DNA from: Mojavia pulchra JT2-VF2
GTDB taxonomy: Bacteria > Cyanobacteriota > Cyanobacteriia > Cyanobacteriales > Nostocaceae
Direction of reading: 5' to 3'
Length of the DNA: 64,000 nucleotides
NCBI GenBank assembly: GCA_019359325.1
Contig: JAHHHN010000018.1
Span: 1-64,000 of the forward strand
A model generated the notes under the pieces. That model was not told where the DNA came from and did no database searches. It saw only the letters and a list, made by a program, of their open reading frames with translations. This document shows positions 55,266-64,000 of this stretch, piece after piece. Position numbers and translations under genes: made by a program. Position 1 is the first letter of the stretch, and each line of letters starts with the position of its first letter.

Positions 55266-55917
55266 ATTTTAGATGAAACACCTAGTGCTTCCGTGTCTGG
55301 TACGCTAGCTGTAACCAAAATGCGAGTCGAATCTCCTTTACTACAAAATATCACTCCTGCTGCCAGTAATCAGATAACACACCAAGAAATTACTGACTCT
55401 GCAACATGCCAAGGAATTGTCCAACTCTACACAGCAGATGCAAAGTGAGATCAGAACAGCGAGGCATTAATAGGTAGCAAACGTTTTCAAGCAAATAATC
55501 TTGAGAATTTACAGCGCGTTGTTCGCAATTTTGAAACGGCAATGGGCTTAGAGGTTGTTTGAAAAGTAGTTGACTGTGATTTTAAGCACTTATTGATCCC
55601 CCCTAGCCCCCTTAAAAAGGGTGGAAAACTTCTTAAAGTTCCTTTTTTCAAGGGGGGGAATTTAGGGGGTTCTAAAATGTTTTGCTACCAACAAGAGAAC
55701 TTTTAAAACATCCTCTTAGATACTGTAAGAAATGAATATACATTGCACGGCCAAACTCATCAGTGGTTTATGCCAGAAAAACGCCACAACTAATGTAAAT
55801 GCCTTAAATGAAAAAGTTTACGCCGAATTATTTTTGACTCCGAATTCAGATTCTTGGTTAGGGCTAATGAGCAATGATAGTTACAATGCCATTGATAATG
55901 ATGGAATCCGTAAGTAA
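55266..55917 (+). pseudogene. Hypothetical gene broken by a MITE, a stop and a frameshift
   Basis: Coding-like sequence runs from about 55266 (after TAG 55263-55265) with ATG at 55320: MRVESPLLQNITPAASNQIT and on. An in-frame TGA lies at about 55446-55448; the same frame continues GSKRFQANNLENLQRVVRNF to GL at 55550, where a 165-bp element sits. Beyond it the frame resumes without loss (DTVRNEYTLHGQTHQWFMPE), then shifts near 55790 and ends SNDSYNAIDNDGIRK at 55917. Soluble, no family recognised. A hairpin at 55967-55995 follows. Confidence 0.6.
55548..55718. mobile_element. MITE-like element, copy B (165 bp, TTA duplication)
   Basis: The element at 55551-55715 starts GAGGTTGTTTGAAAAG and ends CTTTTAAAACATCCTC. 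TTA flanks it at 55548-55550 and 55716-55718. It is the same sequence family as the element at 32564-32726, with most bases shared. Removing it and one TTA restores the reading frame of the interrupted gene. Confidence 0.78.
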
Positions 55918-55966
55918 TGCTGTAACTTTGCATTAATAATTTAATTGTGTATGAAATTTTTTAGAG

Positions 55967-55995
55967 CTTTTAGAAAATGTAGTATTTTCTAAAAG
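55967..55995. terminator. Perfect hairpin after the broken gene
   Basis: CTTTTAGAAAAT (55967-55978), loop GTAGT, ATTTTCTAAAAG (55984-55995): a perfect 12-bp stem. No strong T run follows, so it may be a weak terminator or processing site. Confidence 0.35.
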
Positions 55996-56145
55996 TCATG
56001 AAATAAAATTATTTACCTGCGATTGTTTGCGCTGTTACAACCCGGATTTTTTAAAGAGTTTAATATACGTCAAGAGCATAAGAAAACAAAAGTCTTTTAC
56101 ATAAGGATAAATAAGTCTTTCACCATTTAAAGGCTTGTTTTTGCT

Positions 56146-56159
56146 GTATCAAACTATAC
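56146..56159 (+). promoter_or_regulatory. Putative NtcA site upstream of the DevBCA-type operon
   Basis: GTATCAAACTATAC fits GTA-N8-TAC, the NtcA (nitrogen control) consensus. It lies about 208 bases before the devB-like start. The -10 region expected about 22 bases downstream is weak, so the match could be chance. NtcA control is known for DevBCA in Anabaena. Confidence 0.35.
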
Positions 56160-56366
56160 TATACTATGTATTTGCTTTGTCAACAATTCCCAAAGTTTTT
56201 TATGGTTTTGAAACGATAAATCCACAGATAATTAACCAAAAAAGGAAGTTCCACGTTATTCCAGAAAAATATCCTGCGTTTTGCTAATTATTCAGGGTTT
56301 AGACAAATTAGTTGCTTTCAAAACTAAAATTTTCAGATTTTCTGCGCCACCAGTAAGAGGTAATCT

Positions 56367-57566
56367 ATGGTGCAAAACTCAAAGTTAGGGTACACATTGT
56401 CCCCTAAATCTATTCTGCGTCCATCCGTTATTATAAGTATAATTGCATCTTTATTGGTTGGTGGAATCAGTTTTTATACAGTGAAACGTTGGCAATATTC
56501 CGCTAATTCAGAGACACAAATACCAGCAAAAAAATTACTAGAAATCAAAACAGTAACAGCCTTGGGAAGGCTAGAGCCAAAGGGAGAAGTAATTAAAGTT
56601 GCTGCTACTGTGTCAGCAGAAGGGAGTCGGGTAGAAGAGTTGTTAGTAAAGGAAGGAGATAGAGTTCAAAAAGGTCAGATAATTGCTACCTTAGACAGCC
56701 GCGATCGCCTCCAAGCAGCATTCAAAGAAGTTCAAGAACAAGTAAAAGTAGCCCAGGCGAATTTGGCCAAGACGCAAGCAGGCGCTAAACGTGGTGAAAT
56801 TGTAGCTCAACAGGCCGCGATCGCTCGTCTAGCAGCAGAACGCAAAGGCGACATTGAAATTCAAACAGCCACAGTTGCGCGCTTGCAAGCCCAAGTCCAA
56901 AATGCCGAAGTTGAAGACAAACGCTATCAGCTTTTGTATCAACAAGGAGCAATTTCCGCCTCTCAAAAAGACACCAGACACCTCACCCTAGAAAGTGCCC
57001 GTAAAAGTCTGCAAGAGGCAAAGGCACAGTTAAATCGTATTCAATCAGCCAGCCAACAACAACTCAAAGAAGCCACAGCTAACCTACAACGCATCTCCGA
57101 AGTTAGAGGTGTAGATGTAGCAGCTGCCCAAGCAGAAGTTAATCGTGCCCTAGCAGCCATGAATCTCACACAAGCAAATTTACAACAAGCTTATGTGCGA
57201 TCGCCCCAAGATGGACAAGTATTTGAAATCCATACCCGTCCTGGAGAATTAGTATCAGATGATGGCATTGCCAGTATTGGGCAAACGAACCAAATGTATG
57301 CTGTTGCTGAGGTTTACGAAAGCGATATCAGCAAAGTACATCCTGGGCAGAGAGTACAGGTGTTTAACGATTTCCTTCCCAGCGAATTGCAAGGAACAGT
57401 AGATCGGGTTGGCTTACAGGTACGTCGGCAAAATGTGATCAACACCGATCCCTCCAGCAATATTGACAGTCGAGTAATTGAAGTTCATGTGCGGCTAGAT
57501 GATGCATCTAGCTCCAAAGCTGCCAAGTTTACCAATATGCAAGTCAAAGTAGTAATCCAACTATAA
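56367..57566 (+). CDS. devB: DevB-type membrane fusion protein of an ABC exporter
   Basis: 399 residues. An N-terminal membrane segment (SVIISIIASLLVGGISFYTV, about 20-40) is followed by an HlyD-like periplasmic adaptor: the first lipoyl half (RLEPKGEVIKVAA...EGDRVQKGQIIATLD), a long coiled coil (about 115-255) and the second half (AYVRSPQDGQVFEIHTRPGELVS). It would connect the DevC/DevA inner-membrane pump to an outer-membrane channel. GAGG precedes the ATG. devC starts about 115 bases on. DevBCA exports heterocyst glycolipids in Anabaena; there are several paralogues and this one's cargo is unknown. Confidence 0.85.
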   Translation: MVQNSKLGYTLSPKSILRPSVIISIIASLLVGGISFYTVKRWQYSANSETQIPAKKLLEIKTVTALGRLEPKGEVIKVAATVSAEGSRVEELLVKEGDRVQKGQIIATLDSRDRLQAAFKEVQEQVKVAQANLAKTQAGAKRGEIVAQQAAIARLAAERKGDIEIQTATVARLQAQVQNAEVEDKRYQLLYQQGAISASQKDTRHLTLESARKSLQEAKAQLNRIQSASQQQLKEATANLQRISEVRGVDVAAAQAEVNRALAAMNLTQANLQQAYVRSPQDGQVFEIHTRPGELVSDDGIASIGQTNQMYAVAEVYESDISKVHPGQRVQVFNDFLPSELQGTVDRVGLQVRRQNVINTDPSSNIDSRVIEVHVRLDDASSSKAAKFTNMQVKVVIQL

Positions 57567-57681
57567 GACCAAATTTGGTTCTCCTCAAAACTTGCATCTG
57601 CTTTTTCGTCCGCCAATAAATTTATTTCTTGGCTCAAAGCTAAACTCAGCACTTAGTACTCACATCTCAGCACTGCTTATG

Positions 57682-58854
57682 ATGGGATTTATCCAACAAT
57701 TGCGGCGACGAACACCTCTGGGGTGGCTACAACTGAGTCATGAAAAAAGTCGGTTATTGGTAGCATTGTCTGGGATTGGCTTTGCGGATGTACTCATGTT
57801 CATGCAGTTTGGCTTTCAGAGTGCTTTGTATGACAGTAACACAAGACTACATCGCAGTTTGCGCTCAGACATAGTTTTAATTGGTTCCCAAACCCGTAAC
57901 CTGCAAAGAATCTCTACGTTTTCTCGCCGACGACTTTACCAAGCTATGGATATACCAGGGGTGAAGTCAGCAGAAGCAATTTACGTCAGCAACATGATTT
58001 GGAAGAATCCCCAAACAAGAAATGACACAGAGATTCTTGTTATTGGGTTCAATCCAGACAAGCCAGCTTTTGACCTACCGGAAGTTAACCAACAATTGCA
58101 GGCGATCAAGCAGCCATACACCGTCCTGTTCGACCGTGGTGCTAGAGGTAAATACGAAGAAACGATCACCCAAATCGAACAAGGTAAAACGGTTACGACT
58201 GAAATAGAACGCCGCACGGTAACTATTCATGGTTTATTCAAAGTTGGGGCTTCTTTTGGGGCTGATGGCACTTTAATGACCAGCGACGAGAACTTTTTGC
58301 GGCTATTTCCTCGGCAACTGGCTTCCAATGTCAGTGTGGGTTTGATTCAAGTGCAACCAGATGCTGACAAAAAGCAGGTAGTAGCGGCATTAAGAGCTTA
58401 CCTAAAAGATGATGTCAAAGTCTTGACCCACAAAGAATTTATTGAATTTGAAAATGACTTTTGGAGAAGAAACTCCCCCATTGGCTTTATTTTTAATTTG
58501 GGTGTATCGATGGGGTTTTCTGTGGGGGTAATTCTTGTTTATCAAGTTCTTTCCACGGATGTAAATGCCCATGTTAAAGAATATGCCACCTTCAAAGCAA
58601 TAGGATATGGCAATTTATACCTGTTAAATGTCGTATTTGAAGAGGCAGTAATTTTAGCATTTTTAGGCTTCATTCCAGGCACGGCAGTATCTTTGGGGCT
58701 TTATTATCTAACTCGGAATGCCACAAACTTGCCTATGTACATGACAGCACTCCGGGCATTAAACGTATTGTTGCTGACAATTATCATGTGTGGTATTTCT
58801 GGAGCGATCGCTACTCGGAAATTACAGTCTGCTGACCCCGCCGATATGTTCTAA
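57682..58854 (+). CDS. devC: DevC-type ABC exporter permease
   Basis: About 390 residues in the usual start form (MGFIQQLRRRTPLGWLQLSHEKSRL, ATG at 57682). The frame extends 30 codons upstream to 57592, but homologues begin here. One N-terminal membrane span is followed by a large periplasmic domain and three C-terminal spans, the FtsX/MacB-type arrangement. Sequence landmarks: ALSGIGFADVLMFMQFGFQSALYDS, GSQTRNLQRISTFSRRRLYQA and VLSTDVNAHVKEYATFKAIGYGNLYL. Middle gene of the DevBCA set. Confidence 0.87.
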   Translation: MGFIQQLRRRTPLGWLQLSHEKSRLLVALSGIGFADVLMFMQFGFQSALYDSNTRLHRSLRSDIVLIGSQTRNLQRISTFSRRRLYQAMDIPGVKSAEAIYVSNMIWKNPQTRNDTEILVIGFNPDKPAFDLPEVNQQLQAIKQPYTVLFDRGARGKYEETITQIEQGKTVTTEIERRTVTIHGLFKVGASFGADGTLMTSDENFLRLFPRQLASNVSVGLIQVQPDADKKQVVAALRAYLKDDVKVLTHKEFIEFENDFWRRNSPIGFIFNLGVSMGFSVGVILVYQVLSTDVNAHVKEYATFKAIGYGNLYLLNVVFEEAVILAFLGFIPGTAVSLGLYYLTRNATNLPMYMTALRALNVLLLTIIMCGISGAIATRKLQSADPADMF

Positions 58855-59079
58855 AAATAATTTGGAAATAGGGCATGGGGCATTGGGCATTGATTTTCAT
58901 GACGAGCGTTGTGGGATTTTCCCGTGGGGGGCTGATTTTAAAAGTCCTAAGTAAAAATCTGTCTCTAGTCCCTTGTATTCTCTGTGTCCACCGAAGTTTG
59001 CTCAACGGGGGGAACCCCCGCACCGCAACTTCTCTCTGCGCCTCTGCGTGAGATTTTACGACTTAAATAAAATAACTCC

Positions 59080-59778
59080 ATGTCTAGCAAAACGATCATT
59101 TCTATCCAAAATCTCGACCACTACTTTGGTTACGGTCAACTCCGTAAGCAAGTTTTATTAAATATCAACTTAGAGATTAAAACTGGTGAAATTATTATCA
59201 TGACAGGGCCGTCTGGTTCTGGGAAAACAACACTGCTGACACTAGTGGGAGGGTTGCGTTCTCCCCAGTTTGGTAGTTTGCGGGTTTTGGGACGAGAACT
59301 TTGCGGTGCTAGTGCCCAGCAACTAGTAGAAGCGCGACGGCATAACGGTTATATTTTTCAAGCACATAACTTGCACGGTAGTTTGACAGCACTCCAGAAT
59401 GTCAAAATGGGCTTGGAACTGCACAAGCATATTTCACTGCAAGAAATGCAAAGCCGAGCAGCTCTAATCTTAGAGCAGGTAGGATTAGGGCATCGCCTTC
59501 ATTATTATCCTGATAAACTGTCAGGAGGACAAAAACAAAGAGTAGCGATCGCCCGTGCGCTAGTCAGTCATCCTCAACTTGTCCTAGCAGATGAACCTAC
59601 AGCCGCCCTTGATAGTCAATCTGGTCGAGATGTAGTTAACTTGATGCAGAAACTAGCCAAAGAACAAGGCTGTACCATTCTCATGGTGACTCATGACACC
59701 CGCATTCTGGATATTGGCGATCGCATTATTCACCTGGAAGATGGTAAATTAAAGACTAAAGTTAAAATTTACAATTAA
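59080..59778 (+). CDS. devA: DevA-type ABC exporter ATP-binding protein
   Basis: 232 residues. Walker A MTGPSGSGKTTLLTLVG, Q-loop FQAHNLHGSLTALQNV, signature LSGGQKQRVAIARAL, Walker B LVLADEPTAALDSQSG and H-loop MVTHDTRILDIGDRIIHLEDG. Typical MacB/LolD-type ATPase length. It energises the DevC permease. 225 bases separate it from devC, filled with repeat-like GGGGCATTGGGCATTG and similar text, so the operon may be interrupted or processed there. Confidence 0.88.
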   Translation: MSSKTIISIQNLDHYFGYGQLRKQVLLNINLEIKTGEIIIMTGPSGSGKTTLLTLVGGLRSPQFGSLRVLGRELCGASAQQLVEARRHNGYIFQAHNLHGSLTALQNVKMGLELHKHISLQEMQSRAALILEQVGLGHRLHYYPDKLSGGQKQRVAIARALVSHPQLVLADEPTAALDSQSGRDVVNLMQKLAKEQGCTILMVTHDTRILDIGDRIIHLEDGKLKTKVKIYN

Positions 59779-60005
59779 AAAACTAAAATTTAATCTTCCT
59801 TTTACCGCAAATTGATATGCAGTATTGCGGTGAAAAACATACTCATTAAAAAGACGCTAAAAGCCTAGAATTAAAAGTTTTTAAATTTTGAATTTCCTAT
59901 AGCAGTATTATGTCGTCTCATTAAGTTTCACAATAGTAAAGAACCTTTACGGTTCTGCTCGCAATAGCAAAACTGCTGACACCTAAACAACGGTGCCAAT
60001 TTACG

Positions 60006-60989
60006 ATGCTTGAAAACCTCTTCGATGCTTACAGTCCTCTGTTTATTTGGATTGGTCTAGGACTTATATTATCTCGGTTCATCCCGGATAGTTTTCTGAG
60101 ATTACTCGGTCAAGGACTTTACTGGGTAGGAGTCCCGCTGCAACTTCTAGTTTTAGCACGTCACACTAACTTGTCTCACGGTGGACTAATACCTGGGATA
60201 GCAGTACTAATCTTGCTGTTGAGTCTAGGGCTAGCAGTAATAATTTGGTGGGGGCTGCAAACTTTAACAAGTAGAAAATTACACCCAGAACGAGGTAAGC
60301 TGGATTTATCAGTTGATACTTCCAATGTTAACTCTCAGGCGCGGGCGAGTTTAGGAAGTTTTATTCTGGCTACGATTTTAGGTAATACAGGCTTCGTGGG
60401 ATTGACACTCACACAGGTACTGACTAGCCCAGAAAATATGGACTGGGCGGTATTATTTAGTGTTACCAATAATGTTGTCGGTACATACGGAATCGCAGTC
60501 TTAATCGCTAGCTATTTTGGCAAAAGAGGCACAAAGAACCATTGGTGGATTCAGTTACGGGATTTATTAACTGTCCCCAGCTTGTGGACATTTTTTATTG
60601 GTTTGAATACTCAGTTTGTTCAATTACCAGAAGTAGTGGAGTCTGGACTAGAACAAGCTGTCTGGGTAGTGATTGCTTTCGCTTTGTTGCTAGTTGGTTT
60701 ACGACTAAGGACGATCAAGGGCTGGAAAAGTTTAAAGATATCTCTAATTGCCAGTATGATGAAAGTTCTGATTGTGCCTATGCTAGTAGGTTTAGTTGCT
60801 ACCTATTTAGGTGTGACTGGCGAAGAACGTTTGGTGCTGGTACTGATGTCTGGAACACCCACAGGGCTTTCTGTACTTATTCTGGCAGAAGTTTATGACC
60901 TAGATCGGAATTTGTTAGCTAGCAGTATTGGCTTGACTTTTGTAGGGTTATTTCTAGCACTTCCCCTGTGGCTTGTTTGGTTTGGTTAG
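60006..60989 (+). CDS. AEC (auxin efflux carrier) family transporter
   Basis: 327 residues with about nine or ten hydrophobic segments. N-terminal half: MLENLFDAYSPLFIWIGLGL, GQGLYWVGVPLQLLVLARHT. The middle SFILATILGNTGFVGLTL and the C-terminal MSGTPTGLSVLILAEVYDLDRNLLASSI match the AEC/bile-acid-type family. Bacterial members export organic acids such as malate or malonate, but the substrate here is unknown. It is a single gene. The ATG at 60006 has no strong ribosome-binding site. Confidence 0.82.
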   Translation: MLENLFDAYSPLFIWIGLGLILSRFIPDSFLRLLGQGLYWVGVPLQLLVLARHTNLSHGGLIPGIAVLILLLSLGLAVIIWWGLQTLTSRKLHPERGKLDLSVDTSNVNSQARASLGSFILATILGNTGFVGLTLTQVLTSPENMDWAVLFSVTNNVVGTYGIAVLIASYFGKRGTKNHWWIQLRDLLTVPSLWTFFIGLNTQFVQLPEVVESGLEQAVWVVIAFALLLVGLRLRTIKGWKSLKISLIASMMKVLIVPMLVGLVATYLGVTGEERLVLVLMSGTPTGLSVLILAEVYDLDRNLLASSIGLTFVGLFLALPLWLVWFG

Positions 60990-61246
60990 AATAGATTCGG
61001 TTAAACTAAACAAAGGTAAACTATACTACCTAGATAACTTTGCCTAAGACAATCTGTTGTCTCTCAATATCCCACATAAATAAAATAATTATTTTTTCCA
61101 GGCCTTGACAATCACAGTGAGTAAAGTTTAGTCTCTGGAAGATTTCCTGATACTTATGTTTTTCAAAAATATTTGCTTCCATTAGGAAACACTAGTAGTA
61201 GTAAGCTAGTCTGTTGCCCAAAGAAGTAAGGATTTTTTGCAGCTCT

Positions 61247-62182
61247 ATGACTATTGAGGATCGGATTACTAACTCTCAAAAAAAGTTATTCAATCATGGC
61301 ATGAAAAATTTGACACCTAATCGCCATGTAGCCAATCTGTTAATGGGAATGTTAGCTGCATTTCCCGTTGCCTTGGCATTACCTGTAGAGGCTTTACAAG
61401 TAAAGGTAAATCCCAGCAATCCTCAGTTGGGAGACACCCTGTCAGTATTGATTAATCTGGATAATCCAGGAAATGGTAACAATCCCACAGTAACTAATGG
61501 TGAGAAAACTTACCCAGCGTTTGAGATTGCACCCAATCAGTATCGGGCTTTTATACCAACAACTCCTTTGGAAAAACCTGGAACCAGAACACTTCGGATT
61601 TCGGGGAATAGCCAGCAACAAAACTTAAAAGTACAAGTACGAAATCGCAAATTTCCTGTACAACGGATTAATTTACCGCCAGGAAAAGCCGGAGTACAAG
61701 CTACAGAGCTTGAACTTAAACGTGTGGCAGCTTTTAAGGCACTACAAACACCCGAAAAGTATTGGAGTGGTGCTTTTATCAAACCTAGTTCAGCGCGGAT
61801 TAGTACAATCTATGGTGTACGCCGCTACTATAATGGTAAATTTGCAAATGATTACTATCATCGTGGCGTTGACTACGCTGGAGCAACAGGCTCACCTGTT
61901 GTTGCTCCAGCTGCTGGGCGTGTTGCTTTGGTAGGCAAAGTATCGCAAGGGTTTCGGGTTCACGGTAACGTAGTTGGCATTGACCACGGTCAAGGAGTGA
62001 CAAGCATTTTCATGCATTTAAGTCGCATTAATGTCAAAGAAGGTGATTTGGTCAAACCTGGTCAGTTGATTGGCGCAGTGGGATCAACAGGTGCTTCCAC
62101 TGGCCCACATTTGCACTGGGGTTTATATGTCAATGGGCAATCTGTTGATCCAACACCTTGGAGAACTAAGGTTTTTAATTAG
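61247..62182 (+). CDS. M23 family metallopeptidase (peptidoglycan hydrolase)
   Basis: About 311 residues. A signal-like segment (NLLMGMLAAFPVALALPVEAL) is followed by a beta-sandwich domain and a C-terminal LytM domain. Zn ligands: His in YYHRGVDYAG with its Asp (HxxxD), and GPHLHWGLYVNG (HxH); the whole core is GSPVVAPAAGRVALVG...VKPGQLIGAVGSTGASTGPHLHW. The enzyme probably cuts cell-wall cross-bridges in the periplasm. Starts at TTG 61214, ATG 61247 and ATG 61301 are all possible; 61301 would give the cleanest signal peptide, and 61247 has AAGGA about 15 bases upstream. Confidence 0.85.
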   Translation: MTIEDRITNSQKKLFNHGMKNLTPNRHVANLLMGMLAAFPVALALPVEALQVKVNPSNPQLGDTLSVLINLDNPGNGNNPTVTNGEKTYPAFEIAPNQYRAFIPTTPLEKPGTRTLRISGNSQQQNLKVQVRNRKFPVQRINLPPGKAGVQATELELKRVAAFKALQTPEKYWSGAFIKPSSARISTIYGVRRYYNGKFANDYYHRGVDYAGATGSPVVAPAAGRVALVGKVSQGFRVHGNVVGIDHGQGVTSIFMHLSRINVKEGDLVKPGQLIGAVGSTGASTGPHLHWGLYVNGQSVDPTPWRTKVFN

Positions 62183-62289
62183 CATAAGCGAGATTAAGCA
62201 CGTTTGTAATTAATTTGTATATTATTTTGCCTATTTTTAGGCAAAATAAACTAAATTTCTAGCATTCCTACCTTGCTTGGGTGGCTTAA

Positions 62290-62838
62290 ATGATAATGAG
62301 CGTTATGAGTATTGAAAAAATTGTAGAACAAGCTCTCCAGGATGGTTATCTTACACCAGCAATGGAAGCAGAAGTCGGGCGCATCTGTGATAACGCCTCT
62401 GAACTCTCAATAGAAGAGTATATGGCGCTGGATCGACTGATGGGAGCGCTATTGACTGGTGAAGTAGTAGCGGTGCCTCGCAAACAATTCATTAACGTCA
62501 TGGAAGAATTGGTGCTGACAGAGGCGATCGCACGAGTCGCAGAAATTGAAGCTACTAGCGAAAGCTCTGTAGATGTAGGGGATATTGCTGCTTACGCTCT
62601 CAACCGCCTCCCCCCCTTGTATGCTACTACAGAAGAAGGTGCTAACTATCAGCGCCAACGCGCCAAGGCAGAACTTCAAGAATTAATTAACCAACAAATA
62701 GGTGAGGCAATTGGTCGTAACCTTGACCAACCCAATGACAACAGAACACCAGTCGTGGGCAAAACTACTGGTAATGAAGTTCTGCGCCAAGTCAGTAACT
62801 TACTTCAAGTCTACGCACCTAATTTTGAGCAAAAATAA
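62290..62838 (+). CDS. ComFB family protein
   Basis: 182 residues. The ComFB-type core is KQFINVMEELVLTEAIARVAEIEA, then SVDVGDIAAYALNRLPPLYATTEEGANYQRQRAK. The N-terminal LTPAMEAEVGRICDNASELSIEEYMALDRLMGALLTGE is the extension usual in cyanobacteria. A homologue in Synechocystis binds cyclic dinucleotides (c-di-GMP/c-di-AMP) and affects competence and pilus genes; by analogy this may be a second-messenger receptor. ATGs at 62290, 62296 and 62305 are all possible starts. Confidence 0.85.
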   Translation: MIMSVMSIEKIVEQALQDGYLTPAMEAEVGRICDNASELSIEEYMALDRLMGALLTGEVVAVPRKQFINVMEELVLTEAIARVAEIEATSESSVDVGDIAAYALNRLPPLYATTEEGANYQRQRAKAELQELINQQIGEAIGRNLDQPNDNRTPVVGKTTGNEVLRQVSNLLQVYAPNFEQK

Positions 62839-62923
62839 TAACCTTAATTAGTCAATTGTCAATAATCAGTGGTCTGGAGCAAAGCCAAACAACTCACAAC
62901 TGAGTATTGACAACTGATTATCA
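62839..62923. repeat. Inverted repeat between convergent genes
   Basis: AGTCAATTGTCAATAATCAGT pairs with ACTGAGTATTGACAACTGATTA across a short centre. It lies between two convergent genes and may end both transcripts. Confidence 0.4.
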
Positions 62924-63751
62924 TCATTCGCGCACAATTACTGGTGTCCCCACCTTCACTTGTTCGTACAACAATCGGACATCAGGATTACGCATTCTTA
63001 GACAGCCATGAGAAATAGCGGTTCCCATGACTTCGGTATTTGGCGTGCCATGAAAGCCAATTTGATTGTGTCCATCTGACCAAAAACTAATCCATCGTTC
63101 TCCTAAAGGGCTATCGGGGCCAGGCTCAAAGACTTGATCGGTAATTGGATGACGCCAGATAGGATCGTGCTGCTTGTACATTACTTGAAAATTACCTGTA
63201 GGTGTTTCCCAACCCTTTTTACCTACAGCAATAGGGTAACTAGCTATAACCACATCTGAACGGTAAACATAGGCGCGGCGATCGCTTAAATCAACCACTA
63301 CTTGCCTATCACTATATTTATTATTATTAAATAAATTCTGTTGGGCTAAAGCCTTAGGTAATAGCGACTGTGGCCAAATTGATGCAGCTAGGTTCTGTTG
63401 TTTTTCTTGCACTAATAGCCGAGTTTTTTTGGGTTCGTCAGTTACCTTAGCTACATTTTTAGCCTTTATTCTCGACTTAGTATTATGACGCTTTGTTGCT
63501 GATAACTTTGATGTAGACTTTCTCGGCATAGGTTCATTAGAAACTGACGCACCATATGCGGTTGCGCCTAAATTTCCTTTAGAGATGCTATAGACGTCAT
63601 TTTTGCGGCTATCCTTCGAGGAGGCTAGCTGTTTAAATTGCTGTTGTGTTGAGTTAATCCGCCAATGGACAGCCAGAGATAAGATTGCTGTGCCAAAACA
63701 GAGCAACATCACTATCCGCGCTACAGATTCATTTCTTACCATTGCCACCAC
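62924..63751 (-). CDS. L,D-transpeptidase (YkuD) family protein
   Basis: 275 residues. An N-terminal membrane segment (IVMLLCFGTAILSLAVHW, about 13-30) is followed by a basic linker rich in Lys and Ser and the YkuD catalytic domain: VVVDLSDRRAYVYRSDVVIASYPIAVGK, then IGFHGTPNTEVMGTAISHGCLRMRNPDV, with the catalytic His and Cys in HGC. It would form 3-3 peptidoglycan cross-links or attach proteins, in the periplasm. Convergent with comFB. Confidence 0.9.
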   Translation of the reverse strand: MVAMVRNESVARIVMLLCFGTAILSLAVHWRINSTQQQFKQLASSKDSRKNDVYSISKGNLGATAYGASVSNEPMPRKSTSKLSATKRHNTKSRIKAKNVAKVTDEPKKTRLLVQEKQQNLAASIWPQSLLPKALAQQNLFNNNKYSDRQVVVDLSDRRAYVYRSDVVIASYPIAVGKKGWETPTGNFQVMYKQHDPIWRHPITDQVFEPGPDSPLGERWISFWSDGHNQIGFHGTPNTEVMGTAISHGCLRMRNPDVRLLYEQVKVGTPVIVRE

Positions 63752-63979
63752 CTATTGTTGATCCCTGACATATCCAGTTGACTAATTGGACGAGTTCATT
63801 ATCTAATTATCAAAAATTTATAAATACTTATCAGTTCCCTCACAAATTTACTACTACCTCTGGGCACACTAGGGCTAGGCAGAAGTCCCCGCGAAAAAAA
63901 CTTTAGGTAATAAACCTCAGTTATTGGAACTTTTAAAGTGCAGCAGTCCATCATTAATGGTGTGGGTGGGAGAAAGATT
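63752..63979. other. Intergenic region at the window end
   Basis: Divergent spacer between the transpeptidase gene and a possible gene at the window edge. Nothing firm seen apart from the ribosome-binding site of the latter. Confidence 0.3.
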
Positions 63980-64000
63980 ATGTTTGAAAAACTATTGCTA
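63980..64000 (+). CDS. Start of a further gene, cut by the window edge
   Basis: GGGAGAAAG lies 4-12 bases before ATG at 63980, which opens MFEKLLL up to the last base. A strong ribosome-binding site suggests a real gene; its product cannot be told from seven codons. Confidence 0.35.

Noticed and set aside
57592-57681. 30-codon N-terminal extension of the DevC-type permease
   Set aside because: It reads as repeat-like leader DNA, and the family begins at the Met at 57682.
1-64000. tRNA, rRNA, tmRNA and CRISPR arrays
   Set aside because: Scanning by eye for T-loop motifs, rRNA segments and evenly spaced repeats gave nothing convincing. A covariance-model search would be decisive.

Overview
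The window reads as chromosomal DNA of a filamentous, probably heterocyst-forming cyanobacterium of the Nostoc/Calothrix/Tolypothrix type. The reasons are dense GCGATCGC (HIP1) palindromes, a psbB-psbT-rps1 block, chlP, a helical carotenoid protein beside a CruP-type gene, a DevB-DevC-DevA-type exporter, ComFB, Uma2 proteins, and many short repeats between genes. No rRNA, tRNA or CRISPR array was seen. The genus is an inference.

Layout. 1-3265: the 3' end of an IS5-type transposase, a hidden 45-codon membrane ORF, a histone-deacetylase-like amidohydrolase, small hypotheticals and the two ends of a decayed ClC channel gene. 3266-7433: gyrA and lnt. 7434-11234: two repeat elements, then a minus-strand locus resembling parts of a type IV secretion system (VirB10-like and VirB2-like), with a small gene between them that a 100-bp element has split. 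11235-18166: a nucleotidyltransferase, a PhoD-like phosphatase, a histidine phosphatase, an ISKra4 remnant and a coiled-coil/TPR membrane protein. 18489-25666: DUF2157 and GDYXXLXY membrane proteins, a secreted FAD oxidoreductase and a peptide-type ABC permease with its binding protein. 26022-31117: a hypothetical, psbB, psbT, an S1-like protein and a HAD hydrolase. 31165-38384: two Uma2 nucleases, a WD40 protein, cysA, yidD and chlP. 38790-46167: a PEP-CTERM-like protein, murF, a fasciclin protein, a ketopantoate reductase, and a PIG-L deacetylase with a glycosyltransferase. 46477-50401: two tandem membrane paralogues and cruP, divergent from the helical carotenoid protein. 51583-54828: a small hypothetical and a GH65 phosphorylase fused to beta-phosphoglucomutase. 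55056-64000: gene remnants, the DevBCA-type exporter, an AEC transporter, an M23 peptidase, ComFB and an L,D-transpeptidase.

How the genes fit together. Photosynthesis and pigment functions are spread across the window (psbB/psbT, chlP, cruP, the carotenoid protein). Envelope functions are also recurrent (lnt, murF, M23 peptidase, L,D-transpeptidase, PIG-L plus glycosyltransferase, DevBCA).

The most distinctive signal is the set of short repeats with terminal inverted repeats. Removing two of them on paper together with one copy of the target duplication (9702-9805 and 55551-55718) rejoins broken reading frames exactly. Three others sit at the stop codons of intact genes. Other points of note are a duplicated leader of about 100 bp before the carotenoid-protein gene, a 1.2-kb gap with three terminator-like hairpins and a candidate small RNA, and eight exact-length 29-residue coiled-coil repeats. 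All functional calls come from reading motifs by eye; no database search was run.
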